Shown in pieces: positions 9,403 to 19,012 of a stretch of 64,000 nucleotides of DNA. A program made the position numbers and the translations under genes. How positions within the stretch are numbered: the stretch's first letter is position 1; every line of letters starts with the position of its first letter. This DNA comes from an uncultured Bacilli bacterium (lineage in GTDB: Bacteria; Bacillota_I; Bacilli_A; RF39; UBA660): positions 1-64,000 of the forward strand of contig CANQIL010000003.1 of NCBI GenBank assembly GCA_947624045.1, given 5' to 3'. The notes below the pieces were generated by a model. It did not search any database and was not told the DNA's origin. It saw only the letters and a list, made by a program, of their open reading frames with translations.

Positions 9403-10197
9403 ATGGAAGTACTTGATAAAATTAGTGAAATAGGAAGCGTTAGACATACTAATGAAGATGCTTGTCTTTATGTAGTCCATCCTAAAAATAAAAAATATAA
9501 ACTATTGGCTATAGCTGATGGTATGGGTGGTAAAGAATATGGGGAAATTGCTTCTAATTATACAATTGAAAAATTAAAAAGTTGGTTTTTACGAAAAGAT
9601 ATATCTAGTCTAAATGATAATAAAAAACTAGAATCATCTGTTACTAGACTTATCAAAAGAATAAATAATGAATTAATTTCTAAGTATAAAAAAGATACTC
9701 TAGGTACTACTTTAACTTTAGCTATAATTAATAAGAAAAATACTCTTATATTTAATATAGGTGACTCTAGAGCTTATATTTATAAAGCTCAAGAACTTAT
9801 CCAAATAACTGAAGATGATTCTGATGTATGGATGTATTATAAATATGGCAATGTTTCTAAAGAAGATTTAAGATACTTTGCTATTAGTAATTTAATAAAT
9901 GCTTGTATTGGCTTAAATAATGAACTATGTAAAATTACTACAACAATTATTCCTAATGACTATTCTATACTACTATTATTAACAGATGGAGTAACTGATT
10001 TATTAACTGATAAAAAGATTAGTAAAATTATTAAGAAAACTAAAAAAGAAGAAACTTTACAAAAAATAATTTATGAAGCAACTTATGTAGATCAAAAACT
10101 TGCTGTTCCTAATAGGCTTAAGAAAAAATATCTAGCTAAATATGTTATTCCTTTTACAGGAAGAGATAATGCTAGTGGGGTAATTTATATCAAATAA
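9403..10197 (+). CDS. PP2C-family protein serine/threonine phosphatase
   Basis: IGSVRHTNEDA, ADGMGGKEYGEIAS, NIGDSRAYI, LLLTDGVTDLL motifs. Confidence 0.9.
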   Translation: MEVLDKISEIGSVRHTNEDACLYVVHPKNKKYKLLAIADGMGGKEYGEIASNYTIEKLKSWFLRKDISSLNDNKKLESSVTRLIKRINNELISKYKKDTLGTTLTLAIINKKNTLIFNIGDSRAYIYKAQELIQITEDDSDVWMYYKYGNVSKEDLRYFAISNLINACIGLNNELCKITTTIIPNDYSILLLLTDGVTDLLTDKKISKIIKKTKKEETLQKIIYEATYVDQKLAVPNRLKKKYLAKYVIPFTGRDNASGVIYIK

Positions 10198-10255
10198 TAA
10201 ATTTTTGGTATAAATTTTTATTTTTATCCCATTATATTAATGGGAGGAATTAAAA

Positions 10256-10906
10256 ATGAAAAAAATATTTTTAGTATTATTAGGTAGTTTATTTATATTC
10301 ACTGGTTGTGGTACAAATATGAATACACCTACTGCTAAGGTAGAAGAATTTTTGGGTAAATATCAAAAAATGGATAGTGAAGTACTAGACCAATTAGATG
10401 ATATATTAGAAAGTGATACTAGTATGTCTGATAGTCAAAAAAGTGATTATAGAGCTCTTTTAGAAAAGCAATATCAAAACTTATCTTATAAAATAAAGGA
10501 TGAAAATATTAAAGATGATACCGCAACAGTAGATGTAGAAATTGAAGTATATGACTATGCTACTTCAATTAGAAAAGCAAGAAAGTATTTTAAAGACCAT
10601 CGTGATGAATTTGAGAATACTAAAGAGACAATTGATGAAGAAAGTGAACTTGATAACGATGGTAATAATACAACTGATAAAGAAGAAAATAATGCCGATA
10701 GTGATACGACTAATGATTCTACTGATAATAGCCTAATAGATACTATAAGTGAATTTATCGATTATAAAATTAAAGAGTTAAAGAATGTTACAGAAAAAGT
10801 TAAGTATGATATAACTTTTAATCTTACTAAAGAAGATGGTAAGTGGAAAATTGATGATATAAGCGATATGGATATTCAAAAAATTCATGGATTATATGAA
10901 AATTAA
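10256..10906 (+). CDS. Putative lipoprotein of unknown function
   Basis: Lipobox FTGCG; acidic low-complexity middle. Confidence 0.6.
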   Translation: MKKIFLVLLGSLFIFTGCGTNMNTPTAKVEEFLGKYQKMDSEVLDQLDDILESDTSMSDSQKSDYRALLEKQYQNLSYKIKDENIKDDTATVDVEIEVYDYATSIRKARKYFKDHRDEFENTKETIDEESELDNDGNNTTDKEENNADSDTTNDSTDNSLIDTISEFIDYKIKELKNVTEKVKYDITFNLTKEDGKWKIDDISDMDIQKIHGLYEN

Positions 10907-10954
10907 TTATTAAATTTATGGGTAATATTTTTTATACAGAAGCAAAAAATATAC

Positions 10955-11103
10955 TTGCCAAAAGACTATTTATATGATATAGTGAATACGTCAAGGAAAC
11001 TTGCATAAAATAAAAAAAGGGAAGACTCAATTTTGTGAGTTGAGTACTTGCCATTGTGTAATGTTAAGCACTTAATCTACACTAGATTGAGTGCTATTTT
11101 TAT
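10955..11103 (+). ncRNA. Structured small RNA, family copy A, with own promoter (TTGCCA-17-TATAGT) and terminator
   Basis: CAAGgaaaCTTG-type hairpin, AAAAAAAGGGAA box, ACTCAA/TTGAGT hairpin, 13-bp terminator stem (11067-11095) plus T-run; same architecture as copies B-D. Confidence 0.65.
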
Positions 11104-11274
11104 TATATTTTTATCATTAATATTATTAACAAAAAAGGATTATTAGTAGAAATGATTAATAAATCTTTTTTCTTTTATAAATAAATAAATTAAATTAATT
11201 AATAAAAATAATTAAAGGATATTTTATTTTCCTTTTTTTTTTGATATAATCTTAGAAGAGTAGAGGGTGAAGCT

Positions 11275-13260
11275 ATGCTAGGTACTATTAAAGAAATTAT
11301 TGATAATAGTGTTATTATCAAATTAAGTATAAATATTAATGAACAGCCTAATCTTGTAAATATCCATGTTATATTTGATGATGGTACTAAAAGAAAAGTA
11401 GTAGGGGAAATAGCTAATGTTAATCAAACAGAGATGGTTGTTAATATTGTGGGTGAAATAAATGATAATATCTTTTCACCTGGTTCTAGTGTTAAGCCAG
11501 CCTTTAAATCTGATATTAGAATAGTAACAGCTGAAGAATTACAATTAATTCTTGGTCCTCAAGAAGTAACCTTTGGTAAGACTAATTTTGGTACTAGTAA
11601 TGTTTATGAGGGTTATAAAATTAATATTGATATTAATGAATTTTTTAATACACACTTTGCTATCTTAGGAAACAGTGGAGCTGGTAAAAGCTGTACTGTA
11701 GCTTCTATTTTACAAAAGCTATTTACAAGTAGTAAGACACCACCAATAAATTCTAACCTTTTTTTCTTTGATGCTTATGGTGAATATACTAATGCTTTTA
11801 GTAGACTACATGAAGTAAATCCAGCTTTAAATTATAAATCTTTAACTACTAATACAGTTGACCCTGAATGTGAAGTTTTAAGAATACCACCTTGGTTATT
11901 AGATGTAGATGATTTAGTTTTATTATTAGATGTAACAACAGCATCACAAATACCAATAATTGAAAAGACCTTAAAGTTAGTACCTATCTTAACAGGAAAT
12001 AGTGAAAATGTAATTAAAAGAAAAAATGATATAATAGCAAGAGCTCTTCAAGATATTTTATTATCAGGAAATGACTCAACTAAAATAAGAGACCAAGTTA
12101 TAGGCGTTTTAACTAAATTTAATACACCATCTTTAAATCTAGAAACGCCAATTGTTCAACCTGGTTATACTAGAACTTTTAAACAATGTTTATTTGTTGA
12201 TAAGACTGGTAAAATGCAAGAAATGGAATTGGTTGTCGAATTTGTACGTGGCTATATAATAGAAACAGTTGAAGATATTCCAAAAGAAGAGTTAAATCCT
12301 TATTATACTTTGAATGACTTAGAGTTAGCTATGGATTTTGCTTTAATTAGTGAGGGTATTTTAAAAAGTGATAAAGTATTTGACTATGCTAATGTTATTA
12401 GTGTTCGTCTTCATACTTTAGCAACCGGTGACTATAAAGAATACTTTAATTATCCACGTTTTATTAATAAAGACCAATATATTGAAGATTTAATGACTAA
12501 TGAGAACAATGAAAAGTGTCAAATAATAAACTTTAATATTAACTATATTGATGATAGACTAGCTAAAGTTTTTACTAAAATTTTATCAAGAATGCTCTTT
12601 TTAAAAGCTAGCGTAACTAAGCCTCGTGGTAGTAGAGCTTTTCATATTATAATAGAAGAAGCTCATCGTTATGTTCAACATGATAGTGATATTGAAATAC
12701 TTGGCTATAATATATTTGAACGTATCACTAAGGAAGGTCGTAAGTATGGAGTGTTTTTGGCTTTAATTACCCAAAGACCTAGTGAATTATCAGATACTTG
12801 TATTTCTCAGTGTGCCAACTTTGTTGTGTTAAGAACACTTCATCCTAAAGATTTAGGCTATATAAAAGAAATGGTACCTAATGTTACATCAGAAATAGTC
12901 TTACAATTAAAGAACTTAAAACCAGGAAATTGTATTGCTTTTGGGTCAGCTTTTAAAGTACCAATTCCTATGTATGTTGACTTGCCTAATCCTAGACCAT
13001 TAAGTAATAATGTTAATTTAGAAGATGTTTGGTATAGACAAATTGCGAGTAAATCAGCTAGAGAAGTTACGCAAGGAGTAAATAATATTTATACCCAGCA
13101 ACCTGTTAGTCAAGCTCAAACAGTAGGACTAGTAGCTGGAGGAGTACAAGCAACGGCCGGAGTAGTTCAGGCTATGCCTCAAGCTCAAAATAGATTTATT
13201 CAAACTTCACCAGTTCAACAAGGACAAGTAACTAATGGAATGATAAATCAAAATATGTAA
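11275..13260 (+). CDS. HerA-like ATPase (HAS-barrel plus DUF87-type AAA domain)
   Basis: Walker A LGNSGAGKSCTVASIL; IIEEAHRYVQ; ALITQRPSELSD. Confidence 0.85.
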   Translation: MLGTIKEIIDNSVIIKLSININEQPNLVNIHVIFDDGTKRKVVGEIANVNQTEMVVNIVGEINDNIFSPGSSVKPAFKSDIRIVTAEELQLILGPQEVTFGKTNFGTSNVYEGYKINIDINEFFNTHFAILGNSGAGKSCTVASILQKLFTSSKTPPINSNLFFFDAYGEYTNAFSRLHEVNPALNYKSLTTNTVDPECEVLRIPPWLLDVDDLVLLLDVTTASQIPIIEKTLKLVPILTGNSENVIKRKNDIIARALQDILLSGNDSTKIRDQVIGVLTKFNTPSLNLETPIVQPGYTRTFKQCLFVDKTGKMQEMELVVEFVRGYIIETVEDIPKEELNPYYTLNDLELAMDFALISEGILKSDKVFDYANVISVRLHTLATGDYKEYFNYPRFINKDQYIEDLMTNENNEKCQIINFNINYIDDRLAKVFTKILSRMLFLKASVTKPRGSRAFHIIIEEAHRYVQHDSDIEILGYNIFERITKEGRKYGVFLALITQRPSELSDTCISQCANFVVLRTLHPKDLGYIKEMVPNVTSEIVLQLKNLKPGNCIAFGSAFKVPIPMYVDLPNPRPLSNNVNLEDVWYRQIASKSAREVTQGVNNIYTQQPVSQAQTVGLVAGGVQATAGVVQAMPQAQNRFIQTSPVQQGQVTNGMINQNM

Positions 13261-13355
13261 AAATCAAAAGAAAAAATTAAATTTAAGCTTTTTCTTTTGA
13301 TATTTTTATGATAAAATGAATTATAGTAACGAAGTATAATTTTGGAGGTAAAACT

Positions 13356-13799
13356 ATGGCTTTAGATAAATTAAAAGGATTATTTGGTAATGATGAGCAA
13401 GAAGAAACAGAAGTAGCACCAGATGAGGAGTATTACACAACAACAAGAGAAGCTTTTCATACCGCTAATGGTAATGCTGGAAGTAAAATGATGTTATTAG
13501 AACCACGAGCTTATTCTGAGAGTCAACAAATTGCTGATTATTTGAAAAATCGTAGTAGTGTTGTTGTGAATTTAAAAAGAGTAACACCAGATGTTGCTAA
13601 AAGAATTGTTGACTTTTTATATGGTTGCATTTATGCTATTGGTGGTGATTTACAAAAATTAGGTGGCGGAATTTTCTTATGTACGCCTAATAATGTAAAT
13701 GTAGAAGGCAAAATAAGTGAAGATGCTAATAATCAAAGTACCAAACAAAACCGTACTAAAAAAGAAAAAACTGATGAAGAAGAAGATGATTTCTTTTAA
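13356..13799 (+). CDS. sepF: Cell division protein SepF
   Basis: [44 protein letters not shown]. Confidence 0.9.
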   Translation: MALDKLKGLFGNDEQEETEVAPDEEYYTTTREAFHTANGNAGSKMMLLEPRAYSESQQIADYLKNRSSVVVNLKRVTPDVAKRIVDFLYGCIYAIGGDLQKLGGGIFLCTPNNVNVEGKISEDANNQSTKQNRTKKEKTDEEEDDFF

Positions 13800-13829
13800 G
13801 AGTTAGCCCTTTCGAGGTGATTTCAATAT

Positions 13830-14267
13830 ATGGAAAAATTTAGTTATGAAGCTAATGGATATAATCGCGTCGAAGTTAATCAATTTGTAAGTGATGTTAT
13901 AACTCAAACTGAGGGTATAATTACTAAGTGCAAAGAGCAAAGAGTACAAATAGATAAATTAAAAAGCGAATTAGAACATTATAAAAATCTTGAGAGAACT
14001 TTAAACTTAGCGATTATTAAAGCAGAAGAAACAGCTGATAATATAAAGAAAGTAGCTAGAGATGAATCAGAAATGATTGTTGAAGATGCTAAACATAATG
14101 CTTCTAGAATTGTAAATGAAGCTCTTTTGAAAGCTGATAAAATACAAACTAAAGCTGATACGCTAGAACAGAATGTTAAGATTTTTAAAAGAAAATTAAA
14201 ATTAATTATGGAACAACAACTAGCCGTTGTTGATGAAATTGAAGTATTAGAATTAGATCCTAAATAG
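13830..14267 (+). CDS. DivIVA-domain protein
   Basis: SYEANGYNRVEVNQFVSDV and coiled coil; next to sepF. Confidence 0.85.
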   Translation: MEKFSYEANGYNRVEVNQFVSDVITQTEGIITKCKEQRVQIDKLKSELEHYKNLERTLNLAIIKAEETADNIKKVARDESEMIVEDAKHNASRIVNEALLKADKIQTKADTLEQNVKIFKRKLKLIMEQQLAVVDEIEVLELDPK

Positions 14268-14364
14268 AAATAGGATTTTTTTTCATAAATGATAAAATTT
14301 TTACATATATTTTAGTGCGAATAAATATTGTCAAAGCTAAAAAAATATGCTATAGTACTAAAGA

Positions 14365-14580
14365 AAGCAAGTGCGAAAGATGGAGTATTTTAAAATTTAA
14401 AGAGAGCTTGTGGTTGGTGGAAACAAGTAAGGCTAAAATATTCGGATCACTTTCAAGTTGCGATTTATGGATAAGATAAATACGAATAGACGCGTTATAG
14501 TTATTAAAGATTAAGTAATACTTATAAATTAAGGTGGTACCACGAACTATTCGTCCTTATGGATGAATAGTTTTTATCTT
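14365..14580 (+). promoter_or_regulatory. T-box leader, predicted Ile-responsive (specifier ATC at ~14446)
   Basis: AAGGTGGTACCACG T-box sequence; gATCActttcaagttgc specifier context; terminator hairpin actattcgtcc..ggatgaatagtttttatcttttt. Confidence 0.88.
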
Positions 14581-14597
14581 TTTGGAAAGGAGAATTT

Positions 14598-15548
14598 ATG
14601 TTATTAAATATTATCTTTTTAATATTAGGTTTTATCATTTTAATTAAGGGTGCGGATATCTTTGTTGATGGAGCTAGTTCAATTGCTTTAAATTTTAAAG
14701 TATCTAAAATGTTAATAGGACTAACAATTGTTGCTTTTGGAACTAGTGCTCCTGAGTTTGCGGTTAGTGTTAAGTCATTACTGGCAAACAGTAGTGATAT
14801 TGTTTTAGGTAATGTTATAGGTAGTAATATCTTAAATATTTTACTTATTTTAGGAGTATCGGCTTTGTTTCATTCACTGACAGTAAAAAATAATACCGTC
14901 AAAAAAGAACTCCCTATAGCTTTACTTATTACTATCCTTTTTGCGGTTTTATTATCTGATAATATCTTTAATGTTAAAGATATTAATCGCTTTACTAGAA
15001 GTGATGGGATAGTTTTGCTTTTATTCTTCAGTGTATTTATTTATTATCTAATTAGTATGATGCGAAAAAAGGTTGATGAGCAAGATGATAAAGTACCGAT
15101 GTCTTTAGTCAAGTCTTTTGCTTTTACTATTCTAGGTATAATTTCTATTATTTTTGGTAGTAATATGGTTGTAAATCACGCAACTATATTAGCTAGATTA
15201 ATAGGTGTAAGTGAAAGAATAATTGCTTTAACTATAATTGCTCTAGGTACATCACTTCCTGAATTAGTAACATCAGTTACCGCAACAAAAAAGGGTGAGT
15301 ATGATATCGCGATTGGTAATGTTGTTGGTAGTAATATTTTTAATATAGGCATTGTTATCGGCTTACCAGTTACTATCTTAGGAGGATTTTCGCATATAAC
15401 ATTTAGTTATATTGATATAATTACTATGATTTTATCAGCTATTTTACTATTTATGTTTTCTTATAATGATTATAAAATATCTAAAAAAGAAGGAATATTA
15501 TTTTTACTATTATTTATAGGCTATTATGCTTATGCAATTTTTTCTTAA
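14598..15548 (+). CDS. Na+/Ca2+ (CaCA) antiporter family protein
   Basis: Duplicated FGTSAPEFAVS / LGTSLPELVTS alpha repeats; GNVIGSNILN / GNVVGSNIFN. Confidence 0.92.
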   Translation: MLLNIIFLILGFIILIKGADIFVDGASSIALNFKVSKMLIGLTIVAFGTSAPEFAVSVKSLLANSSDIVLGNVIGSNILNILLILGVSALFHSLTVKNNTVKKELPIALLITILFAVLLSDNIFNVKDINRFTRSDGIVLLLFFSVFIYYLISMMRKKVDEQDDKVPMSLVKSFAFTILGIISIIFGSNMVVNHATILARLIGVSERIIALTIIALGTSLPELVTSVTATKKGEYDIAIGNVVGSNIFNIGIVIGLPVTILGGFSHITFSYIDIITMILSAILLFMFSYNDYKISKKEGILFLLLFIGYYAYAIFS

Positions 15549-15566
15549 AGAAAGTAGGTTGTATTT

Positions 15567-18500
15567 ATGAAATTTGAAAAATTAAAACAAGGAAAAATAG
15601 ACGAAATTGAAAAAGAAATGGCTAAAAAATGGGATGAAGAAGATATTTATACTAAGACTGTTTCTAATAGAAAAGATGCTAAGAACTTTGTTTTCTACGA
15701 TGGACCAGCTACAGCTAATGGTATGCCAGGTATTCATCATACGCTAGCTAAATTACTTAAAGATACTGTTTGTAAGTATAAGACAATGCAAGGTTTTAAA
15801 GTGGTTAGAAAAGTAGGTTGGGATACACATGGTTTGCCTGTTGAAGTGCAAGTAGAAAAAGAACTAAACTTCTCTAATAAAAATGATATAGAAGCTTATG
15901 GTATTAAAGAATTTAATCAAAAATGTCGCGAAAGTGTTTGGAAAAATGAGGAGTATTTTACTAAGTTTACTAAGCAAATGGGGCAATTTATTGATTTAAA
16001 GCATCCTTATATTACTTATGATAATGACTATATTGAAACAGAATGGTGGATTTTAAAGAAGATATTTGATGAGGGTTATATTTATAATGGTCTAAAAATT
16101 GTTCCTTGGTGTCCACGATGTGGTACGGGTCTTGCTTCTCATGAGGTTGCCCAAGGTTACAAAGAAATTTCTGTTAATACTGTTTATGTACCTTTCGAAG
16201 TAAAAAAGGAAGAAAATACTTACTTCTTAGTTTGGACAACAACACCTTGGACTTTAATAGCTAATGTAGCTTTATGTGTAAACCCTGAAGAAACTTATGT
16301 CAAGTGTTTGTCAAAAGGCTATAATTTTATAGTTGTTAAAGCTTTGGCACCAGCAATATTAGGTAAAGACTATGAAATAGTAGAAGAGTATAAAGGTAAA
16401 GACTTAGAATTTATGGAGTATGAGCAATTAATGCCGTTCTTAAAGCCTAATAAAAAAGCTTTTTATGTAACATGTGCTGATTATGTAACTACCGAAGATG
16501 GTACAGGTATTGTTCATATTGCGCCAGCTTTTGGACAAGATGACTATGAAGTTGGCTTAAAATATGATTTACCTGTTTTAAACCCCGTAGGTGAAGACGG
16601 TTGCTACACTGAGGGGCCATGGCAAGGTAGATTAGTTGTTGATAGTGAACTTGAAGTTGATATTATTAAATACTTAGCTAGTGAAGATAAGCTTTTCAAA
16701 AAACAAAAAATGCTTCATGATTATCCACATTGTTGGAGATGTAAAACACCACTAGTTTATTATTCAAAGCCATCTTTATATATTAAAACAACAGCTAAGA
16801 AAGAAGAAATAATAAATGAAAATAAAAAAGTAGCTTGGCATCCGGATTATGTTGGGGAAAAGCGTTTTGAAAACTGGCTTTTAAATATGAACGATTGGGC
16901 TATTTCGCGTAATAGATATTGGGGTTGTCCTATTCCTCTTTGGAAGTGTAGTTGTGGTCATGAAATAATGGTAGGCTCTCGTCGAGAACTTAAGAACTTA
17001 GCTATCGAAGAAGTAAGTGATGATATTGATTTACATCGTCCATACGTTGATGATATTCATATTGAGTGTCCTAAGTGTCATGAGAAAATGTCTAGAATTA
17101 CCGATGTTATTGACTGCTGGTTTGATTCAGGTGCTATGCCTTTTGCACAATATCATTATCCTTTTGAAAATAAAGAGCTTTTTGAAAGTCAATTTCCAGC
17201 TGACTTTATCGCAGAGGGCATTGACCAAACAAGAGGTTGGTTTTATTCTCTTTTAGTAATTTCTACTTTCATTACCGGTAAGACGCCTTATAAAAATGTC
17301 TTAGTAAATGACCTTTTATTAGATAAGTATGGTCAAAAAATGCATAAATCACGTGGTAATACGATAAGCCCATTTGGTATTATGGATGAGTTTGGAGCTG
17401 ATACAGTAAGATTTTATATGCTATATGCATCTCCAGTTTGGACCCCATTAAAATTTGATGTTGATGGCGTAAAGGAAATCTATTCAAAATATATTTCTAC
17501 CTTTAAAAATGCTTACTCATTCTTTGAAATGTATGCTAATGCAGATAATGTTGACCCTAGAACTTATAATATTCCTGTAGAAAAACGTCCTTTAATTGAT
17601 AGATGGCTAATTTCTAAACTAAATAAACTAATTAAAAATGTCAACAGTGCTTTTTTAGAATATGACTTAAATAAAGTTGCTAAATTAATTGTGCCATTTT
17701 TAAACGATGATTTATCTAACTGGTATATTAGAAGTAATAGAAGACGTTTTTGGGATAGTGAATTAACGGAGTCAAAAAAATGTGTCTACTTGACAACTTA
17801 TGAAGTATTAGTAGAATTATGTAAATTATGTGCTCCTTTAACACCATTCTTAACAGAAGAAATTTATCAAAAACTAACTAATGAAGAGTCTGTTCATCTA
17901 GCCAATTATCCAGTTGAACAAGAAGAATTAATTGATGAAGTAATAGAAGAGAAAATGGATTTAGTAAGAGATATTTGTTCTTTAGGTCGCTTTGCTAGAG
18001 AAGAAGCTAATATAAAGGTTCGTCAACCTATCAAAAGCTTAATCTTACCAAAGAGTGATGAGATGATTATTAGTGATTTATTACCAATTATAGAAGAAGA
18101 ATTAAATGTTAAAGAAATTATCTTTAAAGAAGATATGAGTACTTATTTAGAATATATTGTTAAACCTAATTTTAAAGTTTTAGGTAAAACGCTTGGCCCT
18201 AAAATAAAGCCATTACAAGAAATATTAAATAACTTAAAACTAGAAGAAATAAATGCTTTATCTGATGGAAAATTAACAGTAAATTTAGAGGGTGAAGACT
18301 TTACTCTTACCCCTGAATCAGTACTAATAAGCTTAAAACAAAAAGAGGGCTATGCTTCAACTTCTAATAATAAAACTTGTGTTGTTATTGATACAGAGCT
18401 AACAGAAGACTTAATCTTAGAAGGCTTAGCAAGAGAATTTGTAAGAAAGTGTCAATCTCTTCGTAAAGAAGCTGACTTTATCATTACTGAACATATTAAA

Positions 18501-18662
18501 GTATACTATAATGGTACTTCTCAAATTAAATTAATGCTTGAGAAATATAAAGATTATGTTATGAATGAAGTTTTAATAGATGAATTAATTGAAGATGCTA
18601 CTTTGCCACTTGATGTTTCGCTAAATGATGAAAAGGCTGGTATAAAAGTACAACGCCTTTAA
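15567..18662 (+). CDS. ileS: Isoleucyl-tRNA synthetase
   Basis: GPATANGMPGIHHTLA (HIGH), KMHKSRGN (KMSKS), anticodon binding C-term. Confidence 0.95.
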   Translation: MKFEKLKQGKIDEIEKEMAKKWDEEDIYTKTVSNRKDAKNFVFYDGPATANGMPGIHHTLAKLLKDTVCKYKTMQGFKVVRKVGWDTHGLPVEVQVEKELNFSNKNDIEAYGIKEFNQKCRESVWKNEEYFTKFTKQMGQFIDLKHPYITYDNDYIETEWWILKKIFDEGYIYNGLKIVPWCPRCGTGLASHEVAQGYKEISVNTVYVPFEVKKEENTYFLVWTTTPWTLIANVALCVNPEETYVKCLSKGYNFIVVKALAPAILGKDYEIVEEYKGKDLEFMEYEQLMPFLKPNKKAFYVTCADYVTTEDGTGIVHIAPAFGQDDYEVGLKYDLPVLNPVGEDGCYTEGPWQGRLVVDSELEVDIIKYLASEDKLFKKQKMLHDYPHCWRCKTPLVYYSKPSLYIKTTAKKEEIINENKKVAWHPDYVGEKRFENWLLNMNDWAISRNRYWGCPIPLWKCSCGHEIMVGSRRELKNLAIEEVSDDIDLHRPYVDDIHIECPKCHEKMSRITDVIDCWFDSGAMPFAQYHYPFENKELFESQFPADFIAEGIDQTRGWFYSLLVISTFITGKTPYKNVLVNDLLLDKYGQKMHKSRGNTISPFGIMDEFGADTVRFYMLYASPVWTPLKFDVDGVKEIYSKYISTFKNAYSFFEMYANADNVDPRTYNIPVEKRPLIDRWLISKLNKLIKNVNSAFLEYDLNKVAKLIVPFLNDDLSNWYIRSNRRRFWDSELTESKKCVYLTTYEVLVELCKLCAPLTPFLTEEIYQKLTNEESVHLANYPVEQEELIDEVIEEKMDLVRDICSLGRFAREEANIKVRQPIKSLILPKSDEMIISDLLPIIEEELNVKEIIFKEDMSTYLEYIVKPNFKVLGKTLGPKIKPLQEILNNLKLEEINALSDGKLTVNLEGEDFTLTPESVLISLKQKEGYASTSNNKTCVVIDTELTEDLILEGLAREFVRKCQSLRKEADFIITEHIKVYYNGTSQIKLMLEKYKDYVMNEVLIDELIEDATLPLDVSLNDEKAGIKVQRL

Positions 18663-18684
18663 GAGCAAGTAGCTCTTTTTTTGA
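18660..18684 (+). terminator. Rho-independent terminator after ileS
   Basis: GAGCaagtaGCTC plus T-run. Confidence 0.7.
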
Positions 18685-18739
18685 CCTTTCTTTTTTCCTT
18701 TCTTTTTGATAAAATAATTCTTAGAAAGTAGGCTTTATT

Positions 18740-19012
18740 ATGGATATTGATTTTTCTAAAATAAATGAAATATATGGAGTAGATATTTTATATTCTTGTC
18801 AAGAAAACTTTGATGAGTTAATTGAAAATATTAAATTACTAAAAAGAATCGGTATAGAAAATACTTATGAAGTAGTAGAAAGATATCCTTTACTTTTCTT
18901 AGATGATAGTAAGGAGTTTTCCCAAAAAATAGAAAAATTTATTATGTCTTTAGGAGAAAATTATAAGTCTATTTTGGAGCTTAATATGTCTTTATGGGAG
19001 GAGTTATTATGA
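18740..19012 (+). CDS. Small hypothetical protein, possibly mTERF-like helical
   Basis: IKLLKRIGIENTYEVVERYPLLFLDD; overlaps next gene. Confidence 0.4.
   Translation: MDIDFSKINEIYGVDILYSCQENFDELIENIKLLKRIGIENTYEVVERYPLLFLDDSKEFSQKIEKFIMSLGENYKSILELNMSLWEELL

Noticed and set aside
11275-13260. HerA-like ATPase as an antiphage HerA-NurA/Sir2/DUF4297 system
   Set aside because: No nuclease or effector partner adjacent; neighbours are sepF and divIVA
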